64,000 bases of DNA from RBG-13-68-16 sp041494245 (lineage in GTDB: Bacteria > Acidobacteriota > Thermoanaerobaculia > Thermoanaerobaculales > Thermoanaerobaculaceae): assembly GCA_041494245.1 (NCBI GenBank), contig JBGQAK010000013.1:66251-130250 (forward strand), given 5' to 3'. Below the pieces are notes generated by a model that saw only the letters and a list, made by a program, of their open reading frames with translations, did not search any database and was not told the origin of the DNA. Made by a program: the position numbers and the translations under genes. Below, one piece after another: positions 1 to 8,280 of this stretch (position 1 is its first letter; the number at the start of each line of letters is the position of its first letter).

Positions 1-110
1 CCCCAGCCGTCTGCCCCGAGGCTGTTGAGCTGCGGTTCGTATTTCGGGTCGAGCTGGTAGTTCTCCGAGCGGATGTTCAGAATCCGATACTCCCAAAGGG
101 TGCGCGTCAT
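1..110 (-). CDS. DUF4177-type small protein (N-terminal part, runs off the window)
   Basis: The minus strand opens with ATG at 110, preceded by GGGAGG five bases upstream, and reads MTRTLWEYRILNIRSENYQL, ending in a stretch that includes LNSLGADGWG before leaving the window. The WEYR start and the LxxLGAxGW motif are the signature of DUF4177, a family of small (50-80 residue) proteins of unknown function. Only 36 residues are visible. The assignment rests on these two motifs; no role can be inferred from the neighbours. Confidence 0.6.
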   Translation of the reverse strand, partial: MTRTLWEYRILNIRSENYQLDPKYEPQLNSLGADGW

Positions 111-190
111 GCCAGCCTCCCTGCCCCCCCAGAGTCCTCTTCTGCTTTTGCGCGGTGGCTCGCCGGACCATACCAGCAGGGGAGCGCGCC

Positions 191-916
191 GTGGCTAGGG
201 AAACCCGGCTCTCCATCGTGGTCCCAGCGTTCAACGAGGAGCGCCGGCTGCCCGCGACCCTGGAGCGAATCGGGTATTTCCTCGCGCGCCGAGCGGACCT
301 GCTTCCGGCGGAGCTTCTCGTGGTGGACGACGGCTCCTCCGACGGTACGGCCCGCGTCGCGGAGCGCTTCGTGGCCCCCGCAGGCGTCTCGCTCCGTATC
401 CTCCGCCTTGGGCGTAACAGCGGGAAGGGCGCGGCCGTGCGGGCGGGGCTCGCGGCGAGCGAAGGCGGCAAGGTTCTCATCTCCGACGCCGACCTCGCCA
501 CGCCCATCGAGGAGGTCGACAAGCTGCTCGCGAGCAAGGCGGCGTTCGCGGTCGGGTCGCGCGGGCTGCAGCGCGAGCTGATCGAGCGGCGGCAGCCGCT
601 CCCCCGCGACACAATGGGCCGCATGTTCAACCTTGCGCTGCGCGCCCTCGGCCTCACCTCCCTCAAGGACACGCAATGCGGGTTCAAGCTCCTGGACGGG
701 GAGCTTGCGCGCCGCCTCGCCGGTGAGCAGCGCCTCGACGGCTTCGCGTTCGACGTCGAGCTGCTGGCCCGCGCAGCGCGAGCGGGTGCGACGATCGCCG
801 AGGTCGGGGTGCGCTGGTCACACGTGGAGGCCTCGCGCGTGCGGCCGCTGCGGCACGGGATGCAGATGCTGCGCGACGCCCTCCGCATCCGGCTCTGGCT
901 CTGGACCGGCCGGTAG
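191..916 (+). CDS. Family 2 glycosyltransferase, ALG5/dolichyl-phosphate glucosyltransferase type
   Basis: This is probably a GT-A fold glycosyltransferase that moves a sugar from a nucleotide donor to a polyprenyl-phosphate carrier. In the 241 residues, VVPAFNEERRL (about 10-20) opens the fold, DDGSSDGT (46-53) binds the nucleotide, and SDAD (98-101) is the metal-binding DxD-like motif. DTQCGFK and FDVELL, typical of the ALG5 subgroup, follow. There is no C-terminal membrane domain, unlike DPMS-type relatives. I chose the GTG at 191 because AGGGGAG lies six bases upstream; an in-frame GTG at 155 would add 12 residues without a ribosome-binding site. The acceptor is not determined. Confidence 0.85.
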   Translation: MARETRLSIVVPAFNEERRLPATLERIGYFLARRADLLPAELLVVDDGSSDGTARVAERFVAPAGVSLRILRLGRNSGKGAAVRAGLAASEGGKVLISDADLATPIEEVDKLLASKAAFAVGSRGLQRELIERRQPLPRDTMGRMFNLALRALGLTSLKDTQCGFKLLDGELARRLAGEQRLDGFAFDVELLARAARAGATIAEVGVRWSHVEASRVRPLRHGMQMLRDALRIRLWLWTGR

Positions 917-936
917 GGTGTGCTCGGGCGGCGTCT

Positions 937-1274
937 GTGCCGCTTCGGCTGGTACGTGCCGGGGACGGTGCGGAGGCTGATAGCGGTGACCGCTTCCGTC
1001 CCAACCCGGTGGTGCGCGGGTACGCGCCGTACGCCGAGGACGGATGGCGGCAGATCCGGATCGGCGCGATCGAGTCTCACGTGGTGCAGCCGTGCGTCCG
1101 GTGCACGACGACCACTGTGACCGGGCAACCGGCGAACGCGGCAAAGAGCCCCTGGCCACCCCCGCCACCTGCCGCCGGGACGGCAACAGCGTGCTGTTCG
1201 GCCAGAACCTCATGCACGCCGAGACCGGAGAGCTGCGCCTTGGCGACGAGGTGACGGCCCTCGAGGCGGTATGA
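937..1274 (+). pseudogene. Decayed C-terminal fragment of a MOSC-domain protein
   Basis: Two frames joined at about 1118 reconstruct the end of a MOSC (YcbX-like) domain. The first frame carries DRFRPNPVVRG, PYAEDGW, QIRIG and QPCVRCTTT; the second continues with RATGERGKEPLA, RRDGNSVLFGQNL and LRLGDEV. Restoring one base near 1118 would rejoin them. The N-terminal half of the roughly 260-residue family is missing, so this looks like a 5'-truncated, frameshifted relic. MOSC proteins bind molybdenum cofactor through a Cys in this C-terminal region; the Cys of PCVRC is still present. No start codon with a ribosome-binding site is visible. Confidence 0.65.
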
Positions 1275-1304
1275 ACGCGGCGGGGGGCGGGCGGGCCATC
1301 CTGT

Positions 1305-1310
1305 CATAAT
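1305..1310 (+). promoter_or_regulatory. Candidate -10 hexamer, leaderless start
   Basis: CATAAT ends nine bases before the ATG at 1320, which lacks a ribosome-binding site. It fits a recurring pattern of TANNNT-like hexamers set 6-10 bases before start codons in this window. Confidence 0.4.
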
Positions 1311-1319
1311 CGCGACGGG

Positions 1320-2201
1320 ATGGCCGGCCAGTGCACGCCCGCATTCGTTTTGTGCGTCCTCCTCGCGACGCAGGCCGCGCTCCGCGCGGATGAGCTCCCG
1401 CCCGGGGCGCTGGACCCTAGGCAGGTGGCGTGGAAGGAGCTGCGCTTTGCCGCGCGCAAGCTGGGGATCTCGGCCACGGTGGACGTGAGGATCGAGGCGC
1501 GCCCGGCCTCGCCGGCCGGGCTGCCCGGGGTGGTCCTTGACAGCACGTCGCGCCTGCCTGGAAGGACGTTTTTCGCGCACGAGCGGCTGGACGGCGCGGA
1601 CGCGAGGGCCCGCCAGATCGTGGACACCGAGGCGGGAGCCAAGAACCACCGCAAGACCTACACGCTGACCGCGCGGGGTTTCCTGTTCGATCTCCTGGAG
1701 CCGGCCTCACGTGCTGAGCGCGCCCTGCCCCCCGAAGGGTGGACGCGGCAGACGCGCACCTTCACCGTGTATCCGAAGGCGCTTCCCGACGGCGCCGCGA
1801 TCACGGGCCCGGCCGGGCTCCTGTACGCCGCCTCGGCTGCTGGACTGGTCGCGCCCGGTGACTCCCTGACGGCGTACGTGCTCGTGCAGACGCAGGTCGA
1901 GCGCGTGACGCTGCGCGTGGAAGGCATCGAGCAGGTGCCGCTCAACTTCGAGGAGGATTCGGGCGGGGCGATCAACACCGTGCGCGAGCAGCTCTCCGCC
2001 GTCCGGATGGTGGCACGCAGCCAGTCCTTGGACCCGGCGTCTGCGAGCGCGTTTCGCATCTTCGGGCTCGAGGGCGACGTCGAGATCCTGTGGGATCCCG
2101 TGCGGCGAATTCCGGTGGAGCTCACCGGCAAGGTGACACTGCTCGGCCACGTCGAGGTGAGGCTCACCTCGGTGACCCTGCGTCGCGCGACTGCGGACTA
2201 G
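1320..2201 (+). CDS. Exported protein of unknown function
   Basis: The 293-residue product begins with a short signal peptide (hydrophobic FVLCVLLATQAAL, probable cleavage after ALRA near residue 23). The mature part is rich in beta-strand-like segments and ends with GDVEILWDP, RRIPVELTGKV and GHVEVRLTSV, a layout reminiscent of DUF3108-type periplasmic beta-barrel lipoproteins, although I see no lipobox. It stands alone between the MOSC relic and a convergent MaoC gene. The family assignment is weak and no function is proposed. Confidence 0.6.
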   Translation: MAGQCTPAFVLCVLLATQAALRADELPPGALDPRQVAWKELRFAARKLGISATVDVRIEARPASPAGLPGVVLDSTSRLPGRTFFAHERLDGADARARQIVDTEAGAKNHRKTYTLTARGFLFDLLEPASRAERALPPEGWTRQTRTFTVYPKALPDGAAITGPAGLLYAASAAGLVAPGDSLTAYVLVQTQVERVTLRVEGIEQVPLNFEEDSGGAINTVREQLSAVRMVARSQSLDPASASAFRIFGLEGDVEILWDPVRRIPVELTGKVTLLGHVEVRLTSVTLRRATAD

Positions 2202-2217
2202 ACGACGCTTTTGAGGT

Positions 2218-2724
2218 TCAGCCGGGGGAGACGGACGGCGTGGGCCGCTCCAGGTTCGGGGCGTGGCCGCGCCGGTAAACCATGATCGTTCGCTCGAATT
2301 CGATGACAACCGCACCGTCCTGGTTCGTTCCCGTGGTCCGCACGCGCACGATCCCCATGTGCGGGCGCGAGCGCGAGGGGCGCACCTCCAGCACCTCGCT
2401 CGCCGCGTAGATCGTGTCGCCCTCGAACACCGGGTGGGGGAGCCGCACCGCGTCCCACCCCAGGTTGATGGCGTTCTGCGAAAGGTCGGAGACCGAGAGG
2501 CCGGTGGCGAGCGCCAGCGTGATCGTGGAGTCGACGAGCGGCCGCCCGAACTCCGTCCTCGCAGCCAGCGCGCTGTCGAAGTGGATGGGGTTCGAATTGA
2601 GCGTCAACAGCGTCATCCAGATGTTGTCCGCCTGGGTGATCGTGCGCCCCAGTGGGTGCCGGTAGACGTCGCCCACCTGGAAATCCTCAAAAACCCGTCC
2701 CTGCCACCCTGTCTTCAGGCTCAT
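2218..2724 (-). CDS. MaoC-family (hot-dog fold) hydratase
   Basis: The 168-residue product has the layout of mesaconyl-CoA-hydratase-like MaoC proteins: FEDFQVGDVYRHPLGRTIT, then the active-site helix NSNPIHFDS, then EFGRPLVDSTITLALATG, and PVFEGDTIYAASEVL. The catalytic motif of classic R-hydratases is D-x-N-P-x-H; here the first position is Asn (NSNPIH), which I recall is shared by this subfamily. The substrate is presumably an acyl-CoA. An ATG at 2742 would add six residues; 2724 is favoured because GAGAAT lies six bases upstream, matching the leaderless pattern of other genes here. It is convergent with the exported protein. Confidence 0.75.
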   Translation of the reverse strand: MSLKTGWQGRVFEDFQVGDVYRHPLGRTITQADNIWMTLLTLNSNPIHFDSALAARTEFGRPLVDSTITLALATGLSVSDLSQNAINLGWDAVRLPHPVFEGDTIYAASEVLEVRPSRSRPHMGIVRVRTTGTNQDGAVVIEFERTIMVYRRGHAPNLERPTPSVSPG

Positions 2725-2772
2725 ACCGCTATTCTCGCGCATCGCGGCAGCGCAGACGAGTCGGGCCGCGCG

Positions 2773-3765
2773 TCAGCTCTTGAGGATGGCCTCGATCTGG
2801 CGCAGCTCGTCCTCGCCGAGCGGTGGGTGGCTCAACGCGGCGAGGTTGTCCTCGAGCTGCCGCACCCTACTGGCGCCGACCAGCACCGAGGTGACCCGGG
2901 GCTCGCGGAGCACCCAGGCGATGGCCATCTGGGCGAGGGTGCGGCCGCAGCCGCGGGCGAGGCCGTCCAGCTTGCGGACCTTTCCGATGCTGGCGTTGAC
3001 GTCCCTCTCGGTCAGCCAGACCCGCTCCGTCTTGGACGCGCGCGCCCCGGCGGGCACGCCGTGCAGGTAGCGGTCGGTGAGCAGCCCCTGGGCGAGGGGG
3101 GAGAACACGATACAGCCGATGCCATCCTCGTCGAGCACGTCGAGCAGGCCGTGCTCGATCCAGCGGTCGAACATGTTGTACAGCGGTTGGTGGATCAGGC
3201 AGGGCGTGCCGAGCTCGCGCAGGATCCTGGACGCCCTGCGGGTCTGCTCGGGCGAGTACGAGGAGATGCCCGCGTAGAGCGCCTTACCCTGCCTCACCGC
3301 GGAGGCGAGCGCCCCCATCGTCTCCTCCATCGGCGTGTCCGGGTCGGGACGGTGGCTGTAGAAGATGTCCACGTACTCCAGGCCCATCCGGCGCAGCGAA
3401 GCGTCGAGGCTGGCAAGGAGGTACTTGCGGGAGCCGAGGTCCCCGTAGGGGCCCGGCCACATGTCCCACCCGGCCTTGGTCGAGATGACGAGCTCGTCGC
3501 GGTAGCCGGCAAAATCCTCGCGCAACAGCCTCCCGAGGGTCTCCTCGGCGGTGCCCGGCGGAGGGCCGTAGTTGTTGGCCAGGTCGAAGTGCGTGACGCC
3601 CAGGTCGAACGCGCGCCTGGCCACCTCGCGCGCGTTCTCGAAATCATCCACGCCGCCGAAGTTGTACCACCAGCCGAGCGAGACCGCAGGCAGCTTCAGG
3701 CCGCTGCGCCCGCAGCGGTTGTACCGCATCCCCTCGTACCGACTCGCCTTTGGCAGGTAGCTCAT
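2773..3765 (-). CDS. yghZ: Aldo/keto reductase, YghZ (AKR14) type
   Basis: This is a TIM-barrel NADPH-dependent reductase of 330 residues, the usual length. The catalytic tetrad is complete: Asp61 and Tyr66 in FDLANNYG, Lys97 in STKAG, His138 in YSHRPD. The opening RYNRCGRSGLKLPAVSLGWW with GTAEETLGRLLRED is typical of the L-glyceraldehyde-3-phosphate/methylglyoxal reductase group, so detoxification of small aldehydes is likely. The C-terminal VTSVLVGASRVRQLEDN binds cofactor. TATCAT ends ten bases before the ATG at 3765. It stands alone, about 50 bases from the MaoC gene. Confidence 0.88.
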   Translation of the reverse strand: MSYLPKASRYEGMRYNRCGRSGLKLPAVSLGWWYNFGGVDDFENAREVARRAFDLGVTHFDLANNYGPPPGTAEETLGRLLREDFAGYRDELVISTKAGWDMWPGPYGDLGSRKYLLASLDASLRRMGLEYVDIFYSHRPDPDTPMEETMGALASAVRQGKALYAGISSYSPEQTRRASRILRELGTPCLIHQPLYNMFDRWIEHGLLDVLDEDGIGCIVFSPLAQGLLTDRYLHGVPAGARASKTERVWLTERDVNASIGKVRKLDGLARGCGRTLAQMAIAWVLREPRVTSVLVGASRVRQLEDNLAALSHPPLGEDELRQIEAILKS

Positions 3766-3775
3766 AGGTGACTCA

Positions 3776-3781
3776 ATGATA
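3776..3781 (-). promoter_or_regulatory. Candidate -10 hexamer of the aldo/keto reductase gene
   Basis: On the minus strand TATCAT ends ten bases before the ATG at 3765. No ribosome-binding site lies between, so a nearly leaderless transcript is possible. Confidence 0.35.
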
Positions 3782-3862
3782 AGTCGAATCGTGTCCCGGC
3801 ACCGCTAGGGTGACGACGCAACCGGCAATAGCGGTCCGAGCCCGGGCCCCGCGCCCCGGACT

Positions 3863-5140
3863 CTACGCTTGCCCGTACAGCGGAAACGCCTTCGTCAGCT
3901 CCTCGACCTCGCCCCTGACCTTCGCCCACGCCGCCTCGTCCTCGGTGCGCAGCACGCGGTCGATGAGCATCGCGATGACCTTCATCTCGTTCGGCCCCAT
4001 GCCACGGGTGGTGACGGCGGGCGTCCCGATGCGGATGCCGGAGCCGATGTACGGCTTGCGGGTGTCGAAGGGGACCGTGTTCTTGTTGACCGTGATACCG
4101 GCCTTGCCGAGGCGCTCCTCGGCCTTCTTTCCGGAGATCCCATCGGCCCCCAGGTTGATGAGCATGAGGTGGGTGTCGGTGCCGCCCGAGACCATACGCC
4201 AGCCGAGCTCCTGCAGCGAGGCGCACAGGACCTTGGCGTTCTCCAGGAGCTTGCCGATGTACTCGCGGTAAGAGGGCTGCAGCGCCTCGGCGAACGCCAC
4301 CGCCTTGGCCGCGATGACGTGCATGAGCGGGCCACCCTGCACGCCGGGGAAGACGGCCTTGTCGAGGGCCTCGGCGAAGGGGGCCTTGCACATGATCATG
4401 CCGCCGCGCGGGCCGCGCAGCGTCTTGTGGGTCGTCGTCGTGACGAACTCGCAGTGGGGCACCGGCGAGGGGTGCAGCCCGACTGCAACCATCCCCGCGA
4501 TGTGCGCGATGTCCGCCATCACCATGGCGCCGGACTCATGGGCAATCTCGGCGATCAGCTTGAAGTCGATGGTGCGCGGGTAGGCGGAGGCCCCGCACAC
4601 GATGAGCTTCGGCTTGTGCTGCTTCGCGGCCTCGCGCAGTGCGTTGTAGTCGATGGTCTCGGTGTCCTTCCGCACAAGGTACGGCACGATCTTGAAGGTC
4701 TTGCCGGAGTAGTTGAGCGGGTGGCCGTGGGTGAGGTGGCCGCCGTGCGAGAGGTCCATGCCGAAGACCACGTCGCCGGGCTGGCAGGTGGCGAGGTACA
4801 CGGACATGTTGGCCTGCGCACCGGAGTGCGGCTGCACGTTGACGTGGTCGCAACCGAAGAGCTGCTTGGCGCGCGCACGCGCCAGGTCCTCCGCGACGTC
4901 CACGAACTCGCACCCTCCGTAGTAGCGCTTGGCGGGGTAGCCCTCGGCGTACTTGTTGGTCATCACCGAGCCCGTCGCCGCCAGTACGGCGGGCGAGACG
5001 AAGTTCTCCGAGGCGATCAGCTCCAGGCCCTCATTCTCCCGGTGGCGCTCGTTGTTCAGGGCCTTGGCGATCTCGGGGTCCGCCTGGGCGACGGCGGTCT
5101 CGAGGAAGGAGAAGAAGGCGGTGCGCTCGTGCTGGTTCAT
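3863..5140 (-). CDS. glyA: Serine hydroxymethyltransferase
   Basis: GlyA interconverts serine and glycine, transferring the one-carbon unit to tetrahydrofolate, in the cytosol. The 425-residue protein has the family length and motifs: RENEGLELIASENFVSP (35-50), TNKYAEGYPAKRYYGGCE (61-78), QPHSGAQANMSVY (103-115) and the PLP lysine Lys239 in TTTTHKTLRGPRGG. AGGGGAG precedes the ATG at 5140 by about eight bases. It is the last gene of an accD-folC-dgt-rpiB-glyA run, following rpiB by two bases; folC in the same run links both to folate metabolism. Confidence 0.96.
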   Translation of the reverse strand: MNQHERTAFFSFLETAVAQADPEIAKALNNERHRENEGLELIASENFVSPAVLAATGSVMTNKYAEGYPAKRYYGGCEFVDVAEDLARARAKQLFGCDHVNVQPHSGAQANMSVYLATCQPGDVVFGMDLSHGGHLTHGHPLNYSGKTFKIVPYLVRKDTETIDYNALREAAKQHKPKLIVCGASAYPRTIDFKLIAEIAHESGAMVMADIAHIAGMVAVGLHPSPVPHCEFVTTTTHKTLRGPRGGMIMCKAPFAEALDKAVFPGVQGGPLMHVIAAKAVAFAEALQPSYREYIGKLLENAKVLCASLQELGWRMVSGGTDTHLMLINLGADGISGKKAEERLGKAGITVNKNTVPFDTRKPYIGSGIRIGTPAVTTRGMGPNEMKVIAMLIDRVLRTEDEAAWAKVRGEVEELTKAFPLYGQA

Positions 5141-5142
5141 GG

Positions 5143-5583
5143 TCAGCTCTCCCCTTTGACTTCGATCTTCTCGACCCGGCGGGCATGCCGTCCCCCGTTG
5201 AACGGGGTCGCGAGGAAGATGTCCAGCATCTGGATCGCCAGGCCGGGGCCGGTGGTGCGCCCGCCCATGCAGAGCACGTTGGCGTCGTTGTGGCGGCGAG
5301 CCAGCTCCGCGGTGAAGGCGTCGTGACAGAGCGCCGCGCGCACGCCCGGGTGGCGGTTGGCGGCCATGCACATGCCGATGCCGGTGCCGCAGATGAGCAC
5401 GCCGAGGTCGGCCTCACCGGCGGCGATGCGCCGCGCCAGGTCGTGGGCGTAGTCCGGATAGTCCACGGATTCTCTGGCTGGAGGGCCGAGGTCGACCACC
5501 TCGTGGCCGATGTCGCGTGCGCGTTCGGCCAGGAGCTCCTTGAGGTCGAAGCCCGCGTGGTCAGAGGCGATGAGGATCACCAT
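5143..5583 (-). CDS. rpiB: Ribose-5-phosphate isomerase B
   Basis: RpiB converts ribose 5-phosphate to ribulose 5-phosphate in the pentose phosphate pathway. The 146-residue product starts MVILIASDHAGF and carries the catalytic Cys65 in LICGTGIGMCMAANR, YPDYA and RRHNDANVLCMGGR, all diagnostic of the LacAB/RpiB family. The ATG at 5583 lies two bases after the dgt stop and its own stop is two bases before glyA, so it is translated within one operon. RpiB feeds ribose and, through the pathway, NADPH to the nucleotide and one-carbon genes around it. Confidence 0.94.
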   Translation of the reverse strand: MVILIASDHAGFDLKELLAERARDIGHEVVDLGPPARESVDYPDYAHDLARRIAAGEADLGVLICGTGIGMCMAANRHPGVRAALCHDAFTAELARRHNDANVLCMGGRTTGPGLAIQMLDIFLATPFNGGRHARRVEKIEVKGES

Positions 5584-5585
5584 GG

Positions 5586-6944
5586 CTATGACCTCCCTGG
5601 ACCGCTGGGGGACAGGCCCGCATCGGGATCGTACAGCGACTGGTACTCGTCGATCGCGTAGCGGTCGCTCATCCCCGCTAGGTGGTCGACGATCAGGCGC
5701 ACAAAGCGCGGGTCCGTGTGGTAGTGCTTCGCCACCTCGCCCGGGATCTGTGGGATGCGCAGATCGCGCAGGTACGTGCGCCCGGTCTGCTCGTGGAAAC
5801 GCAGCAGCACGTACGTGGGAAGGGTCAGGGGGTTCGTGTAGTAGGCGCGGAAGAGGCCGCTCATCACGAGTTGGGCCCGGTTGTCCTGTCGGTTGACCTC
5901 CTGGTGGTTGATGATGAACCGGTAGATGAACGCCTTCAGCTCCGCAAAGATCGTGGCGACGCGGCGCGAGAACGCGACCGTCGCCGCGGGGATCTGGTCG
6001 GCGACGGCCAGCCAGCCCGCGTGGTCGGCGACCTTGTGCTTGGCCGCGGCCCTCTCCACGTTGCGCGCCGTGGCCTGGATGGAATCGGTCACGAAGAGGT
6101 GGATGAGCCCCCGTTGCAGGAGCGCCGCCCTCCGCCACCGCCGGCGCTCGCGGCTGTAGGTCTCGCCGGAGTGCTGGATCACGGTCACGGCCGCCTCCAG
6201 CTTCTCGATCTCCTCGAGGGAGACCGCTTCGGCGTAGAGCCCGTCCTCCAGATCGTGGGTCTGCTGGGCGATCTCGTCGGCCAGCGCCACGACCTGTCCC
6301 TCCAGGTGGCAGGGCTTGCCGAGCTTCAGCCCCTCGACGCTTGGCAGCGGGAACGGGAAGCGCGTCTTCCAGGTGGTGTGCTTGATGATCCCCTCGCGCA
6401 CCTGGTCGGTGAGGTTCAGCCCCGGGTGGTCGTAGCGCCGTTCCAGCAGGTCCACCACCCGCACCGACTGGTAGTTGTGCTTGAAGGTGCCGACCTCGCG
6501 CACGACGCGCGCGGGCAGCGGACAGCCCGGCTGCTCCCCGGCGAGGATCTGGATGAGGCCGCGCTCGCCGGAGTGGCCGAATGGGGTGTGCCCCAGGTCG
6601 TGCGCGAGGCCGATCGCCTCGACCAGGTCCTCGTTGAGCCCGAGGGCGCGGGCGAGGGTGCGAGCGATCTGCGAGACCTCCAGCGTGTGGGTCAGACGCG
6701 TGCGCGGGTGGTCGCCGGTATAGGGGACGTACACCTGCGTCTTGTGCTTGAGCCGCCGGAACGCGCGCGAGTGCAGGATGCGATCGCGGTCGCGCTGGAA
6801 CGCCGTGCGGTAGTCGAACTGCCTCCCCTCGCTCGGGATTGGCAGCCGGCGGGTCGCCTCGGATGAGCGCGTGGCACAGAAGGCGAGGGCGGCATCCTCC
6901 GCCGCCTCCAGGCGCGCGCGCGGGCGGATCTCGAGCTCAGCCAT
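5586..6944 (-). CDS. dgt: Deoxyguanosinetriphosphate triphosphohydrolase-like protein (HD domain)
   Basis: This HD-domain dNTP triphosphohydrolase cleaves dGTP (or other dNTPs) to deoxynucleoside and triphosphate. In 452 residues I see RAFRRLKHKTQV, the metal ligands His86 (RLTHTLEV), His115-Asp116 (LAHDLGHTPFGHSGE) and a later Asp in ALADEIAQQTHD. RDRDRILHSRAFRRL near the N-terminus is the usual start region of the Dgt type-2 group. The ATG at 6944 overlaps the folC stop by eight bases, so translation is coupled. A longer in-frame start exists upstream but would lie deep in folC. Confidence 0.92.
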   Translation of the reverse strand: MAELEIRPRARLEAAEDAALAFCATRSSEATRRLPIPSEGRQFDYRTAFQRDRDRILHSRAFRRLKHKTQVYVPYTGDHPRTRLTHTLEVSQIARTLARALGLNEDLVEAIGLAHDLGHTPFGHSGERGLIQILAGEQPGCPLPARVVREVGTFKHNYQSVRVVDLLERRYDHPGLNLTDQVREGIIKHTTWKTRFPFPLPSVEGLKLGKPCHLEGQVVALADEIAQQTHDLEDGLYAEAVSLEEIEKLEAAVTVIQHSGETYSRERRRWRRAALLQRGLIHLFVTDSIQATARNVERAAAKHKVADHAGWLAVADQIPAATVAFSRRVATIFAELKAFIYRFIINHQEVNRQDNRAQLVMSGLFRAYYTNPLTLPTYVLLRFHEQTGRTYLRDLRIPQIPGEVAKHYHTDPRFVRLIVDHLAGMSDRYAIDEYQSLYDPDAGLSPSGPGRS

Positions 6945-8280
6945 GGTCGCTCCCGATCTCGGCCAGCACGGCGCCGGCCAGCCGCAGTGAACCGGTGACG
7001 AGGGTCGGGGCATCGGCCGGCAGCGCGAGCAGCGCCGCACCGACATTCGCCGCGCGGGCGCACCCCGGGAACGCCGCCGCGAGCTTTTCCACCGGCGTGG
7101 CGCGCGGCGAGTCGAGGGGCGCCACGGTTACGGCGAGGACCCGCGGCCGCAGCAGGTCCGCCATCGCCTCCAGCGGTTTGTCGTCGAGGCAGGAGAACAG
7201 CAAGTGGAGCGAGCCGGAGAGGCCCACCCTGTCGAGCGCCTCGGCGACCGCAGCGATCGCCTCGCGGTTGTGGGCCCCGTCCACCAGCAGCCGGTGCCCG
7301 CGGCAGGAGCACCACTGCAGGCGCCCCGGCCAGACCGTGCCCTCGATGCCTCGCCGCACGGCTTCCGGGTCCGGAACGGGCGCGAGGCCGTGCTTCGCGA
7401 GTGCCGCGAGTCCGGCCAGCGCCAGTCGCAGGTTCGCAAGCTGGTGCTGGCCCAGCAGGGGCAGCTTCGCCGTGTTTTCCTGGCCGGCGATCGAGAAGCG
7501 AACCTCGGAGCTTGAATCTGCGCGGGGTTCGGGGCTCGGGACTCGGGGCTCGGAAGACGCGGGTGTACCCGAGTGGCTGCGTGGTTGATTCGTGAACCGC
7601 GTACCCCGAGACCCGCTTACCTCGGCCCATTCCGATGCCAGCGAGAGCGGCGTGGCCGTGTTGGCGGCTGCCCGGATCGCCGGTTCCACCTCATCGTCCC
7701 ATTCGGCCACGATCGCCTCGTGCCCGCGCAGCGCCGCGGCCTTTTCCGCCGCGATCGCGACGCGCGTGTCGCCCAGCCACTGCTGGTGGTCGGTGCCCAC
7801 GTTGGTGAGCAGCGCCACCGCCGGATCGACGGCGTTGCTGGCGTCCCAGCGCCCGCCGAGCCCGGCCTCCAGCACGGCCACGTCCACCCCGCGCTCGGCG
7901 AACTCCACGATCGCCGCGCAGGTGAGGGTCTCGAAGTAGGAGAGCTCCGGGAAACGGTTGAGGCCGGCCACCAGCCGCGCCAGCCGCCCCGGGGCGATCA
8001 TGCTCCCATCGGTTCGGATGCGCTCCTCGACCGCCACCAGGTGCGGCGACGTGTAGAGCCCGGAGCGCACGCCGTGCGCCTGCAGCATTCCAGCCAGCAG
8101 CGCCGCGGTCGAGCCCTTCCCGTTGGTGCCGAGGACGAGCACCGACGTGAAGGCCTTCTCCGGGTGGCCGAGCGCATCCAGCGCCCGCCGCATGCGCTCC
8201 AGACCCGGCAGGATGCGCTGCTCCAGGCGTGGGGCGAGCAGCACCTCGGCGCCGGTCCCTAGAGCAGGTGTGCCAGACAC
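6937..8280 (-). CDS. folC: Folylpolyglutamate synthase / dihydrofolate synthase, with an inserted low-complexity segment
   Basis: FolC adds glutamate to folates (and to dihydropteroate). The Mur-ligase fold is clear: VLVLGTNGKGSTAALL is the P-loop, YTSPHLVAVEERIR binds folate, and LEAGLGGRWDASNAV, TNVGTDHQQWLG and LLVDGAHNREA follow. About 38 residues between SLASEWAEV and VRFSIAGQ have no counterpart in ordinary FolC; this stretch (minus strand about 7500-7640) holds four heptamer repeats and short palindromes yet stays in frame. The GTG at 8280 overlaps the end of accD by 22 bases and has AAGGAG eleven bases upstream. Start confidence is moderate, family confidence high. Confidence 0.88.
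   Translation of the reverse strand: MSGTPALGTGAEVLLAPRLEQRILPGLERMRRALDALGHPEKAFTSVLVLGTNGKGSTAALLAGMLQAHGVRSGLYTSPHLVAVEERIRTDGSMIAPGRLARLVAGLNRFPELSYFETLTCAAIVEFAERGVDVAVLEAGLGGRWDASNAVDPAVALLTNVGTDHQQWLGDTRVAIAAEKAAALRGHEAIVAEWDDEVEPAIRAAANTATPLSLASEWAEVSGSRGTRFTNQPRSHSGTPASSEPRVPSPEPRADSSSEVRFSIAGQENTAKLPLLGQHQLANLRLALAGLAALAKHGLAPVPDPEAVRRGIEGTVWPGRLQWCSCRGHRLLVDGAHNREAIAAVAEALDRVGLSGSLHLLFSCLDDKPLEAMADLLRPRVLAVTVAPLDSPRATPVEKLAAAFPGCARAANVGAALLALPADAPTLVTGSLRLAGAVLAEIGSDHG
7524..7551. repeat. Four heptamers inside folC
   Basis: GGGGTTC GGGGCTC GGGACTC GGGGCTC run end to end with an exact 7-base period. The same heptamer, read from the other strand as GAGCCCC, occurs directly after several gene ends (38099, 58524). 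Here it lies in the extra segment of folC. Confidence 0.7.

Noticed and set aside
2263..6866. Long plus-strand open frames opposite the MaoC, aldo/keto reductase, glyA, rpiB and dgt genes.
   Set aside because: They are antisense shadows typical of GC-rich DNA; translations are low-complexity and lack any domain, whereas the minus strand encodes clear enzymes.
7555..7625. GGTGTACCCGAGTGGCTGCG resembles the D-arm start of a serine tRNA.
   Set aside because: No acceptor pairing, anticodon arm or T-arm consensus follows within tRNA distance; it belongs to the palindromic insert in folC.
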